DNA of 64,000 nucleotides from the NCBI RefSeq assembly GCF_000203815.1, contig NW_004457723.1, positions 1,054,001 to 1,118,000 of the forward strand, read 5' to 3'. The notes under the pieces were generated by a model that saw only the letters and a program-made list of their open reading frames with translations, did no database searches and was not told the DNA's origin. A program made the position numbers and the translations under genes. Shown in pieces: positions 46,576 through 57,425 of the stretch. The stretch comes from Cavenderia fasciculata. Its lineage: Eukaryota; Evosea; Eumycetozoa; Acytosteliales; Cavenderiaceae. Positions within the stretch are counted from its first letter, which is position 1; the number at the start of each line of letters is the position of its first letter.

Positions 46576-49500
46576 TTAAATGTGTTGTAAATTTGCAGAT
46601 AAACGGTGTAAATCACCATAGACACCTGCAGCAGTAACTACGGCACCAGCACCTGGACCTTGAATGACCAATGGTGTCTTGTTGTAACGTTGACTGCTAA
46701 TTGATACGATATTATCACATTCTGTTAAATTGGCAAATGCATGTGACTTGTTGTAACGTTGAAGTGATACTGATGCTGTCACCTTGGGATAAGCAACAAC
46801 TCCTTCGACATCCGAGTACTCGACTTGAACCACTCCACTATATCTCAAAACCATATCCTTTTCTCTACACTCTTGTTTCATCTTTTCAAACGATTCATCA
46901 TAATTGGTTATATATTTAGTCATAAATTCGTCTAGTGGTGCCAAACTTGCTTCCTTGTCAATCTCTGGGATCAATCCAATTATTTTAATATCTGACAATT
47001 CAATAGTTGCTCCAATTTCTCTTGCTAAAATAACAACTACAAAATAATTTAAATATAAATAAATATTATTAATATTATTAATTTGTTTGTTTGTTTTGTT
47101 TTTTTACATACTCTTTCTTGCAAAATCTTTTCCATTTAAATCATCTCTTGGGTCGGGTTCAGTAAATCCCTTTTCTTTTGCGAGTTTAACAATATCTGAC
47201 CATTTTTGGTTAGATTCTAGATTTGAAAAGGTATTAAAGATGTATGATAGAGTACCAGAGAATATACCTTCAATCTTTGTAATCTTGTCTCCAATTGATA
47301 CCATTTGTTTAATCATATGAATAATTGGTAATCCTCCACCAACTGTAGTTTCATAAAAACAATGACTGAAATGCTTTGAAGCAGCCAAATGAATCTCTTT
47401 GTAGAGATCAAATGGACCAGAAAATCCTGTTTTGTTTGGTGTTATAACATGAATACCCTTTGATAAAAACAATGGGTAATACTTTGGAATATCACTACTT
47501 GCACTACAATCAATTATAACTGAATGTTTTGGGAATCCAATTGAAACTAAATCCATTATCTTTTCAATTGATAATTCTAGAAAATTAAAAATAAAATAGA
47601 AAAGAAAAGAATAAATAAATAATATATAATAAATATAATATTTTACATACTTTCTTTTGAATCAATTAATTGTTTTTTCCAATTATTATTCTTTAATTCA
47701 ATACCAGATTCATTATAGATTGATTGTTTTGAATTTGATATAACTCGCACTTTGTAGGTATGATTTGCGTTTGGTTGAGGATTTGATAATTGTTCCAATA
47801 GTTCAGAACCTATTAATCCACATCCAATCACTGCAATAGAGATGACATCTGGATCGAATGGTCTGTAGAATGCAGAATGTACAGCTTTGAGTGCTGCAGG
47901 TGTATCCTTTTCACAAACCACCGCCGAAATATTTCTTTCCGATGAACCTTGAGCAATTGCCTTTATATTTACACCAGCCTTTGTCAATGCACTAAATAAT
48001 TTACTTGCAACACCAATTGAACTAACCATTTGATCTCCAACTGCTGCTATAATACTACAATCTTTTACTAATTCAATCTAAACAATAAAAATAAATTAGA
48101 ATTAATTAGACTATTAATTACTATTTCTATCTTTTCTCTCTCTTACAGTTTGAACATGACCAGTATAAGTAGTTTCATTATAAAATTCCTTTTTTATAGC
48201 TTCCAAAGATACATCACCATCCTTTTCAGTGACACCAATACAAATTGAACTTTGTGATGATCCTTGTGAAATCAAAAGCACCGATACTTTGACATCACGT
48301 AATGAAAGGAATACTCTTTGTGCTAGATTCGATATTCCCAATCCTGCACCTTCAATATTAATCAATGATACTCTCTTTATAGCTGAAAATCCTTTAACAT
48401 TATAAATTGATTCTGATATATCATTACTCTTTGAATGACTATAAATAAAAAGAATGAATATTAATATTAATATTATTGATATTCGTATTGTTTTAAATTT
48501 GATTTGATTCATACATTAAAGAACCCTTATTTAAAAGATTAAAAAAGTTTCTAATTTTGATTGGAATATTGTTGATGATGGCAGGTGGCATGGTATGGGG
48601 ATGTAGAATATTGGCACCAAAGTAGGAGAGTTCAGATACTTCTTGATAGGATACTTCTTTGAGAATAGTTGCTTTGGGGACTATCTTTGGATCGGCTGAA
48701 AAGAGACCGTCGACATCTTTCCAAATGGTGATGAGACTAGACTTTAAGAGTGCACCAAAGATCGAGGCACTATAGTCACTACCATTTCGACCGAGTGTCG
48801 TGGGCATACCTTTGGCATTTTGTGCAATAAATCCAGTGACAATGAGTACATAGAGGTCTGATGGAACCGTCTGTGCAGAGGATGATGCGCAGGGCGACTG
48901 GGTCTGATTGAAATTTGATTTCATCCATTTGTCCATCTCGGCCGACGACCTCTTCCAATCTACGACTGGACCACACTCACCTTTTCCAACATAGAGTACT
49001 TTACGTGTATCTAACCATGCACAAGACACACCTTGTTTTGATAGATAGAGATGGAGTAGTATAGCAGACCACAACTCCCCATGACCTACAATCAAGTCTT
49101 CCATTTCCTCACTCATACTTTGAGTGATTGAAATGGCTCTAAGTACTTCCATAATCCTTGTCAAATGTTCCCTGAGAATTCTTTCAAACTCTCCAATGGC
49201 CGATGGAATAAGACGGGCTGCACACTCTAGTATTTTAGCCAATATCTGATCCTTTACCTGTGCGTATTCAGTGTCCTTGGATGTGATGGCCAACTGAGTC
49301 ATTTTCAATAATTGGTTGGTCACACCCTCCATTGCAGACACTATAATCGCCTGACATGACAATGCACCAACACGATTACTATCAGTCTCTTTTCTATACT
49401 CCAAATGATCCTTCATACTACTAGTAACAACTTGTAATACATTTGAATAGTTTTGTGCATTTCCCAATATACTACCTCCAATCTAAATAGAAAAGTAAAA

Positions 49501-49637
49501 GTATAAGTATATTTACATCATTCATTAAAATAGACAATAATAATAATAATAATACATACCTTGTGAACATGCCAATAATGATCGAGGTATTCTAACTCTT
49601 CTCCTCCTGCTTTACCATTTGATACTGATGTTATCAT
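46576..49637 (-). CDS. Bifunctional aspartokinase-homoserine dehydrogenase
   Basis: Six exons (49637-49560, 49482-48515, 48438-48147, 48077-47651, 47576-47112, 47036-46576) give about 896 residues. The kinase part starts VHKIGGSILGNA and has GRNGSDYSA and SYFGANILHP. Two ACT-type regulatory segments follow (about 355-510), with GISNLAQRVF and GVASKLFSAL. The homoserine dehydrogenase part has the NAD motif AVIGCGLIGSELL, TPNKTG, VGGGLPI, GTLSYIFN and DDLNGKDFARK with the catalytic lysine, then QGPGAGAVVTAAGV. The fused enzyme runs the first and third steps from aspartate to threonine and methionine, as in plants and E. coli ThrA/MetL. Fungi keep the two enzymes separate. Confidence 0.95.
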
Positions 49638-50133
49638 TATCTATCTGTTTCTGTATCTGTTTGTTTATCTTTTCTATCTTTATACAAGAAATATATAAAG
49701 TGATAATAATTATAATTGCTTAATGCAATGGTGTGTGTGGTTGATTCAAAAGAGGTCAATGAATAAACCCCCATTAATATAACTCTTTCTGATACCCACA
49801 CATCTCATCATATGCACCCCATTTGATTTGATCAATGGTTTTTTTAACATTGTGACAAAAAAAGGAAAACCATGATGAATTAGGACAAAGGATAGGATAT
49901 AATCATTATATATTTATTATTTATTAATAACTATTTTGTATGTTGTATGTACAACTTTTTTTTAAAAAAATATGTTATGGATATTGATTGTATTTGTATT
50001 GATGATTCTGTTGAATATTTATTATATATACTATTAAATATTTGTGTGATTGATTTTTGATTGGTTTCAACAAAATAGTAAAAAGAAGAAGAGGATGAAG
50101 AAAAGGAGGATATTGATATTAAAATATTATAAT
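49638..50133. other. Spacer after aspartokinase start
   Basis: AT-rich spacer holding the promoter of the aspartokinase gene and the 3' flank of the repetitive surface protein. A run of T then A is at about 49960. Nothing else is seen. Confidence 0.5.
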
Positions 50134-51582
50134 TTAAAACAAGATTGATAAGATGGCAAGAACAATAAATAAGAATGCTGATACAACGGATTGGCTGGCA
50201 CTGCTAAAGGATAAAAAGTCTTCGATATCTTCATTGAGGTCGGTAAGGAAGCTGGTTGAGTTGCTTGAAGATCCAGTAGAGGTAGAGTTGGTGGTGTGGT
50301 TACGTCTTACCCATCCACCAGTGATAGTGTGATTTCCAGAGGTGGTATGGTTACCAGTAGTGGTCGATGATGTGGTCCATCCACCAGTTGAAGAGGTAGA
50401 GTTACCAGAGCCTCCAGTAGTAGAGTTACGAGAAGTAGTGTGGTTACCAGTGGTCCAACCGCCAGTAGTGGTCGAGTTGGCAGAACCGCCAGTAGTCCAT
50501 CCACCAGTGGTGGTAGAGTTACGAGAGGTGGTGTGGTTTCCAGAGGTAGATCCACCAGTAGTGGTAGTCCATCCAGTAGTTGAGTTACGAGAGGTAGTGT
50601 GGTTACCAGTGGTGGTGGTGGTAGTCCATCCGCCAGTAGTTGAGTTGGCAGAACCGCCAGTAGTCCATCCACCTGTGGTGGTAGAGTTACGAGAGGTGGT
50701 GTGGTTTCCAGAAGTAGATCCACCAGTAGTGGTAGAGTTGGCAGAACCGCCAGTGGTCCAACCACCAGTAGTAGAGTTACGAGAGGTAGTATGGTTTCCA
50801 GAGGTAGTCCATCCACCAGTTGTGGTCGAGTTGGCAGAACCTCCAGTAGTCCATCCACCGGTGGTGGTAGAGTTACGAGAAGTAGTGTGGTTACGACCAC
50901 CCCATCCAGATGTTGAGTTGCCAGAGGTAGTCCATCCGCCAGTAGTTGAGTTTCCAGAACCACCAGTAGTCCAACCACCAGTAGTAGAGTTACGAGAAGT
51001 AGTGTGATTGCCAGAGGTAGTCCATCCGCCAGTAGTGGTCGAGTTGGCAGAACCACCAGTAGTCCAACCACCAGTAGTAGAGTTACGAGAGGTGGTGTGG
51101 TTACGACCGCCCCATCCGCCAGTGGTAGAGTTTCCAGAACCACCAGTAGTCCAACCACCAGTAGTAGAGTTACGGGAAGTAGTGTGATTTCCAGAGGTAG
51201 TAGTCCATCCACCGGTAGTGGTGGTAGAGTTTCCAGATGTTGAATTACCAGATGTAGTCCATCCACCGGTAGTGGTAGAGTTGCCAGTATGGTTACGACC
51301 CATCCAACCACCAGTAGTAGAGTTGCCAGTGTGGTTACGCCATGAGACTGGTTCCCAACCAGTGGTAGAGTTACCAGAGGTAGAGTTGCCAGAGGAAGTA
51401 TGGTTACGGTTGATCCAACCAGCAGCATTTGAATGGTTTCCGCTAGAGTGGTTTCGTCCACCTGTTGAATTGTTGTTGAATCCAGCACGTCCCTCATCAC
51501 CAACAATCAACCTGGCTCCAAGAGCATTGGTCAATGTAAACAATACCAATAAAATGGTAATTGAAATGATTAATCTACTCAT
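50134..51582 (-). CDS. Repetitive N-glycosylation-rich, probably GPI-anchored protein
   Basis: A single exon encodes 482 residues. A signal peptide covers about residues 1-20. Nearly all of the rest is built from Asn, Thr, Ser, Gly and Trp. At least nine tandem units begin NHTTSRNSTT and continue with GGWTTGGS and NSTT blocks, so sequons (NxS/T) occur by the dozen. The C-terminus has a spacer with acidic residues, small residues, then a hydrophobic run ending AILSILF, typical of a GPI-anchor signal. It is probably a heavily glycosylated cell-surface or spore-coat type protein. Repeat units vary in length in multiples of three bases. The family is not recognised beyond this architecture. Confidence 0.88.
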   Translation of the reverse strand: MSRLIISITILLVLFTLTNALGARLIVGDEGRAGFNNNSTGGRNHSSGNHSNAAGWINRNHTSSGNSTSGNSTTGWEPVSWRNHTGNSTTGGWMGRNHTGNSTTTGGWTTSGNSTSGNSTTTTGGWTTTSGNHTTSRNSTTGGWTTGGSGNSTTGGWGGRNHTTSRNSTTGGWTTGGSANSTTTGGWTTSGNHTTSRNSTTGGWTTGGSGNSTTGGWTTSGNSTSGWGGRNHTTSRNSTTTGGWTTGGSANSTTTGGWTTSGNHTTSRNSTTGGWTTGGSANSTTTGGSTSGNHTTSRNSTTTGGWTTGGSANSTTGGWTTTTTTGNHTTSRNSTTGWTTTTGGSTSGNHTTSRNSTTTGGWTTGGSANSTTTGGWTTGNHTTSRNSTTGGSGNSTSSTGGWTTSSTTTGNHTTSGNHTITGGWVRRNHTTNSTSTGSSSNSTSFLTDLNEDIEDFLSFSSASQSVVSAFLFIVLAILSILF

Positions 51583-51906
51583 TCTCTATTTATAAACTAA
51601 TTATTATTATAACTTTTTTTTTACTCGATTTTGTTTAAATGATGTTGATCCAATTAAATATATATATAGAAATAGTTATTATTATTATTATTATTTATCT
51701 GTTGGTGAATGTATATGTTGTGTTGTGATGCAAATGAAATACCTTTTCAATCCTACTTTTATACTAGTCGAGTTGATTGGAAATGGTAGAGGAACAATTT
51801 GATTAATAATCAAAATAAAATGGTTGTTTACCCGATGGTGGTGTAGTCTACCTACATACATACATATAAAATAAAAGTAGATTGAATGGTTGGTGGTAGA
51901 AGAGGC

Positions 51907-51920
51907 GAGTGACGTCACTC
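51907..51920. promoter_or_regulatory. Perfect palindrome with CRE core
   Basis: GAGTGACGTCACTC is a perfect 14-base palindrome around TGACGTCA, the classic bZIP (CREB/ATF) site. It lies about 325 bases upstream of the repetitive surface protein gene start. Function is inferred from the motif only. Confidence 0.45.
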
Positions 51921-52098
51921 ACTTGAAGGGCAGAGAATGGATCAAAACAAAGACGGGGCGGTAATCTAGTTTGAACTTTCGTTGATGCATTGGCAGGCAC
52001 TAAATTCTCGAGGCAGACACTAAATTCTCGAGTCAGTTCCCAAACCACTCTGAAAATCCATTGGAGACAAACAGTTCCAGCTCTCCTGCTACCACTAC

Positions 52099-52138
52099 AA
52101 CTCGTACGTACCTACAACAAAACATGGTTGTACGAGTT
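52099..52138. other. Hairpin with 9-bp perfect stem
   Basis: AACTCGTAC (52099-52107) and GTACGAGTT (52130-52138) are perfect reverse complements with a 22-base loop. It sits in the less AT-rich part of the non-coding tract. Confidence 0.45.
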
Positions 52139-52821
52139 TTGTTGCCAACAAGGTGGGTGTGTGTGTTGGTTATATCCGACCCTGTTTAATAGATTTTCGG
52201 ATGGCCCCACAAAGAAAGATCTGGGAACCATGGTTTCGATTATAATACATCATCATCATTGTCGACGTTTTCATAAAATATTATTACACACTTTTAAATG
52301 GATACTTTTTAAAAAATCTAGGTCGAAACAGTGACACTTTTTTAAAATTAAAAAGTCCGACAGATACTCTCGAATGTCTTGTCAATCCAAGAGGCCGTAA
52401 ATAAAAGGGAAGAGGAAAATATTGCATTGTCGGACCTATGAGAGAGGCAACTCGTCTCTGCTCGTGTGGTATCCAATTCATTTTTGGTGTCATCTAGATG
52501 CAATGATCGATTGATTGGTTGTTGTTGTTGTTGTACAGGGTTACCTCCCCATTATATTGATGATGTGTTTGTTTAGGGTTACTACTCCCTCTTTTCCAAA
52601 CTTGTTTAAAAGAAAAAAACAAATGATCGATCTGGCTGTGGCTACACCAATTACAATAGCCGACTTTGATATTTGGCTCTAGAGTGACTTTTAAACAAAG
52701 TTGATCAAAGAGAGAGAAAGTTAATGTTAATGTTTTCTTTCTTCTTTTCTACTACACAACAATCTTAATCATTATATAACATACCAAGTCGACTATGAAT
52801 CACATATCATATAATCTTTCA

Positions 52822-52917
52822 CGTTTGTACAAAAGAAACTTTCACTGATTGAAAAGTTAATGTTTTAATATGTGAGATTGACTTTTCCTATGCTCTTTTC
52901 GTAGTGATGAAACGCTT
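52822..52917 (+). repeat. Dispersed 90-base element, copy 1
   Basis: This matches 53170-53259 almost perfectly from ACTTTCACTGATTG to CTCTTTTCG and again at GAAACGCTT. Differences are a few inserted bases near each end. Inside, GAAAAGTTAAT and ATTGACTTTTC can pair over 11 positions with one G-T wobble, giving a stem with a loop of about 15 bases. Confidence 0.85.
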
Positions 52918-53169
52918 ATTGTTGTTGGTGCATCTATAATTTGTTAAACATGATTGAGTATATGTATGAATGATACTCGATCATGTGGTTGATACATTCA
53001 GTTCTCAGATTAATTATTATTTTTCATTTAATTTAAATTTATAAGGGGTTTAGAAAGAGTATTAGTAGGACAGCGACGCGGGTAATTCGTTTATAGATGT
53101 CAATTCCAGCATAGCAATTTCCTACTCTTCGATCTACAGCTACTAGTTTACAAGGGACACAAAGTTAAC

Positions 53170-53259
53170 CGTTTGTACAGTAACTTTCACTGATTGAAAA
53201 GTTAATGTTTTAATATGTGAGATTGACTTTTCCTATGCTCTTTTCGTCGTGAAACGCTT
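53170..53259 (+). repeat. Dispersed 90-base element, copy 2
   Basis: Second copy of the element at 52822-52917, in the same orientation about 350 bases away. The flanks before CGTTTGTAC and after AACGCTT differ, so the unit is well delimited. It may be a small RNA gene, a regulatory block or a short mobile element. Confidence 0.85.
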
Positions 53260-53467
53260 TATGGGTTAGCATAGACACAAATCGGTCAGTCATCTGATAC
53301 TCTTTCGTTTCGTTCGTTTTTTTTTTTTTACTAAGACCCTCGGTAAGAGGTCGGATGATCATGACAATATAATATATTTAAATATAATTTGTACAAGAGT
53401 TTACTTTTTTTTTATTTATTTATTTAGAGTGAAGAGATACTATCTTACTTTATTATTATTATTATTA

Positions 53468-54569
53468 TTATTTCTTTTTATCAGAACGTTCAATGGGAAA
53501 CTTTTCCTTTTGTTGTTGTAATATTTGTTGTCTTTTGTTTAGTTGTTCTTCGTATTGTTTGAAATGAGGTGAATCTGGTGCGGGGACCATGTGGGCACGG
53601 ACGATGATCTTTTGGGCTGCTCCTCCTTGTGCATCGTCGACTAGATGTATCTTGGTGAGTGATGGGGGACTGTTGGGATTGAGTTGTCTCTCTTTGGTGG
53701 TCAGTGGCACGAATCGAACATCACCACAAGACTTAACCTTTATTTTACCATCGTCTTGTTTGTCGATGACCAATAGCTGGTGGAACGATTCGTTTGGACC
53801 TACTGGAATGACCATTCTACCACCTGGTTTGAGTTGGTCGAGTAGTTCGGTTGGTATCTCTTCAGAGGCAGCACCAACATGGATGGCATCGTATGGAGCA
53901 CCTTCTTTCCAACCCTTGTATCCGTCGGCACAATGAATCTCTAGGTTTTGAAAGATTCCACTGTCAAACGATTTGAGATTGGCCAGTGATTGATCTGTCA
54001 GTTCTTGTATGTGGTCTACACCGACCACGTGACCTCGTTTTCCAACTAGTCTCGACATACACGCCGAAATGTATCCAGAGCCCGACCCAATGTCCAAAGC
54101 ATTTGCACCTTCGACCAAATAGTCGTCCAATAGATCCAACATGATAGCATGCATGTGTGGTGCAGATATAGTTGCTTGGTTACCAATTGGTTGTGGACTG
54201 TCATAATAAATATCACTACATGATTTTGGTAAAAAATGTATTCTATCAACTTGAATCATTACATCTGCTATTCTATTTTTTGCCAACATTCTTCTTCCTA
54301 AAAATAATTAAATAAATAAATAAAATAATCATAATATTATTAAATCCAATCCAATCATATTTTTATGATTGATTGTAAATGTTCATCAACATACTCTGCA
54401 TTAAAAACATGACCAACTCTCTTTGAGTTTTTGGGTTGATTGGAACATCATCAAGTGAACGTGAAGACGAAGAGGAATGATTTTTGCCTCCAAACATTCT
54501 CGTCAATGTCATAGTTGTAAGTATGCTACATATAGCAAGACCAATAAAATATAAGTAAATGTTCTCCAT
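53468..54569 (-). CDS. Protein-L-isoaspartate O-methyltransferase, membrane-anchored
   Basis: Two exons, 54569-54395 and 54297-53468, give about 334 residues. The methyltransferase core shows ANALDIGSGSGYISACMSR, GVDHIQELTDQS, YDAIHVGAASEEIP and LKPGGRMVIPVG, all typical of the PCMT family. It repairs isoaspartyl residues using S-adenosylmethionine. Residues about 5-25 form a hydrophobic segment that is either a membrane anchor or a signal peptide, followed by a Ser-rich linker. Usual PCMT enzymes are cytosolic and about 230 residues, so this protein is long at both ends. The C-terminal 60 residues are Gln/Lys-rich. Confidence 0.92.
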
Positions 54570-54744
54570 TTAACAAGTCAAGTTTGTTTTGTCTTAAAAA
54601 GCTAACAGAAAAAATAATAATAATAATAATAATAATAATCGAATATTATTGGATAATCCAAAAATGGAAAGTTTACAAAAAAGGTATTTCTTTTGAAAAA
54701 AAAAAAAGACAAACAATCTTCTTTTGTAGTATTTTAAAATCTAG

Positions 54745-54996
54745 TTACTTGTACGATTGTCCAACAGTACTATAGCTCAATGATGATGATGATGATGATG
54801 ATGATGGTAGTGGAGAAGATGAAGATGAAGATGGAGATGATGGGTAGTAGGAAGAGAAGAGGGAGAGGATATTTTTGTTGTTCTTGTTATTCGATAAAGT
54901 TGACAACAATGATCGAGTAGTCGTAGTAGTAGTACAAAGACGAGGAACGTTAATACTACTAGATAAAGATATTATGTATCTAGATGAGATCATCAT
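54745..54996 (-). CDS. Possible small Ser-rich mitochondrial protein
   Basis: An open frame of 83 codons begins MMISSRYIISLSSS and contains Arg, Thr and Ser with few acidic residues in its first 35 positions, as in mitochondrial targeting peptides. The remainder is a Ser/Pro run encoded by TCA repeats. No family is recognised. It might be a short exported peptide or only a simple-sequence artefact. Confidence 0.35.
   Translation of the reverse strand: MMISSRYIISLSSSINVPRLCTTTTTTRSLLSTLSNNKNNKNILSLFSSYYPSSPSSSSSSPLPSSSSSSSSLSYSTVGQSYK
54780..54806. repeat. ATG/CAT trinucleotide microsatellite
   Basis: About nine GAT units on the plus strand. They would encode the poly-Ser run of the doubtful minus-strand gene. 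Confidence 0.85.
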
Positions 54997-56189
54997 TTAT
55001 ATAAATGTGTGTGTCGACGGTATTCACTGTGTCTGTGTCTGGTTCTTCTTTCTTTAAAAGATTGAGTGCGCACATACTCAACTGAAAATGGTGTTTCTTG
55101 AAGGAAATTATTTGAAAACATTTCTTTTTCATTTTTTATTGTTTTTTTTGTTCACGAAGAGCAAGTGACTCTGACAATAGCAGAGTCTCCCTACTACCTA
55201 CTTCTACAATACTAACTATAAACTCGACGATTCACTACTACTTCTAGACTATATACCCGAGAGTGTTTGAAAAAGTAACGAGATTAAATATTTAGGAATA
55301 ATACAATATATTGTGCACTCATCTCATCATCGTCATCGTCATCGTATGGCAACAAACAAACAGACAGCAAAAAAGGAACTACTCTATTTTAAAAATAGAT
55401 TTCCTCCTCCTCCTTCTTTTTTATTTGTTTCCAAACCAACAACAGCAGCAACAACAACAAGCCATCTTATAAGATTTACTTGATCAAGATCAAGCAAGCA
55501 AGACCAACAGGAATACATACATAACATACAACAACATTTATCATATAAAAATAGATAGTATTGTATCAACGAATGAATAACCAAACAACTATTATTCAGT
55601 TTTCTAGAATCATGACAGATAAATAACAACGACATATAATATACTATTCTTTTAAAGATGATAGTCTCACGTTCACATCTACATCGATAGTATCACTACA
55701 TACAGACAGACAGAGAGACAGGTTGGAAGGTTCTTTGAAAAAAAACAAAAAATTCCAAACCCTACTACATGGTACTATGCAGAGGGTTTTACCCAATTAT
55801 TATAATTTTATCACATTTTAAATTATCATCATCACAATCCTTGCATCACTGTTATTTCTATTTCTGTATTTGTTTGTTTTGACATTTTTAAAATAGACAT
55901 CTCTTATCTCAATTCAATCTTATTTTTATAAACTAAACTTATTGTGTTGTGTGTAACAGTAACAGTAACATTGATCAATCGATTTATCATTCATCACTCA
56001 ACTTCTTTTGTACTGCTGTATGTTATATAAGTGTTATTATTATTATTGTTAGTTATATAATTAAATTAACAATCAGCTGACTAACTTTTATCCTATTCTT
56101 TTTTACAATCAACAGAACTAAAATTTGTAAATAATTATTTATTCATAATATAATCAATCAATATTAATATAGAAAATATATAGATAGAA
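54997..56189. other. Long upstream region of the RacE-like gene
   Basis: This 1.2-kb spacer has CATCGT repeats near 55328, a CAACAA tract near 55440-55470, CAGACAGA repeats near 55700 and an AACAGTAACAGTAAC repeat near 55955. An 83-codon minus-strand frame at 55384-55635 looks accidental. The A-rich final 60 bases are probably leader. Confidence 0.5.
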
Positions 56190-56673
56190 ATGTCAGAGGT
56201 GAGTAATGGTAGTAATAATAATAGTAGTAAAACATTTAATTAACTTTTGTTTTAATCTTCATCATCATCACTTTGTGTGTGTTTATAGCAAGATTCAGGA
56301 GCCACTCGTGTAAAATTGGTAGTTGTTGGTGATGGTGCAGTCGGAAAGACTTGCCTCTTGATCAGTTATGCTCAAAACGAATTCCCAACAGAGTACGTAC
56401 CAACCGTCTTTGAAAATTATACAGCCAGCAGAAAGAGAGGTGAAGAAGACATCAAGATTCATCTCGTATGTACACATAGACAGATAGACAGATAAACAGA
56501 TAAACATTATTTATATATTAATTATCGATTTATTATTACCAATCAACTAGTGGGATACTGCAGGTCAAGAAGAATATGATCGTTTAAGACCACTTTCATA
56601 CCCAGGCGCAGATGTTGTATTACTTTGTTTCAGTACTATCAGTCAAGCTTCATATGAAGCCATCAGAGACAAG

Positions 56674-56707
<34 letters not shown>

Positions 56708-57110
56708 GATTAATCATCATACTCATTCAATTTTATATTAATATATTTATGTTTAGTGGGCACCAGAAGTTAATCATTATATTCCAGATGTACCACATAT
56801 TTTAGTTGGTACCAAGGTTGATTTGCGTGAAGCTCAACACCCAGATCCAAACTCTGGCAAGTTTGAACCAGTCACCCCAGATATGGGTCTTTCCATGTCC
56901 AAGCAAATCAAGGCTGCCAGCTACTTGGAGGTATCTGCAAAGACCCGTCAAGGTTTGGAAGAGATTTTCAACGCTGCCATCGATTTGGTTCTTAGCTCTC
57001 GAGGTATCGAAAAGAAGAATGATGCCTCTACCCCATCCTCTGCCACCACTGACAGAAAAGACAAGTCAAAGAGCGGCGGCAAGAAGAAGTCTTCATGTAT
57101 CATTTTATAA
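56190..57110 (+). CDS. racE: Rho-family GTPase, RacE-like
   Basis: Four exons, 56190-56198, 56289-56465, 56551-56673 and 56757-57110, give about 220 residues. The P-loop GDGAVGKT, switch [12 protein letters not shown], switch [19 protein letters not shown], the GTKVDL guanine motif (Thr-Lys-Val-Asp) and SAK are all intact. The C-terminus has a Lys-rich polybasic stretch and the CAAX box CIIL, predicting geranylgeranylation and membrane binding. The short N-terminal extension [13 protein letters not shown] and the long hypervariable tail resemble D. discoideum RacE, which is needed for cytokinesis and cortical tension. The RacE name is by remembered likeness; another Rac is possible. The first exon encodes only three residues. 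Confidence 0.93.
56678..56706. repeat. GA microsatellite in Rac intron 3
   Basis: A run of about fourteen GA units starts a few bases after the GTATGG donor of the third intron. Confidence 0.9.
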
Positions 57111-57425
57111 ACAAAAAAAAACTGCGGGAAAACCAAATCTTATTTAACTAAATTTACACAACAACTAAAAAAAAAAACAAAATTTACCAAAAAATACTAA
57201 AAAATACAAATTTATATGTTTAAAAATAACTTTTAAAGGAAGAAATATGGGTAATAGTAATGGTAATAATAATAATGTTGGATAATTATTATTTAATTAA
57301 TTAATTTCTTTTTAAAAATTTTTATTATAAAAAAGAGAGAGATATATCTTGGTCGTTTGGGGTTGGTTTGGAATAAATAAATAATTAAATAGGATAAGTA
57401 GGGTAGGTAGGGTATGTCTATATTT
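57111..57425. other. Convergent 3' spacer, Rac and P450
   Basis: A and T-rich sequence with AATAAATAAATAATTAAATAG near the P450 stop side. No other feature is seen. Confidence 0.5.

Larger units (their letters stand above)
51583..53467. other. Non-coding tract with repeats and palindromes
   Basis: This 1.9-kb tract has no supported protein gene. From about 51900 to 52560 it is less AT-rich. It contains a 14-base palindrome with a CRE core, a doubled CACTAAATTCTCGAG unit (about 52000-52031), a hairpin at 52099-52138 and a spaced inverted repeat GTCCGACA/TGTCGGAC (52355-52435). From 52822 to 53259 lie two copies of a 90-96 base element. No known RNA family was recognised. Confidence 0.55.

Noticed and set aside
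50342-51300. Repeat array that could be mistaken for CRISPR-like or satellite DNA
   Set aside because: Unit lengths change in multiples of three and the array is inside a complete coding frame, so it is a protein repeat.
50307-51506. Minus-strand 399-codon frame and plus-strand 221-codon frame over the surface-protein gene
   Set aside because: They are by-products of a stop-free repeat. Only the chosen frame has a signal peptide, sequons and a GPI-type end.
55384-55635. Minus-strand 83-codon frame rich in Cys and Leu
   Set aside because: It spans simple repeats in a leader region and shows no family or start context.
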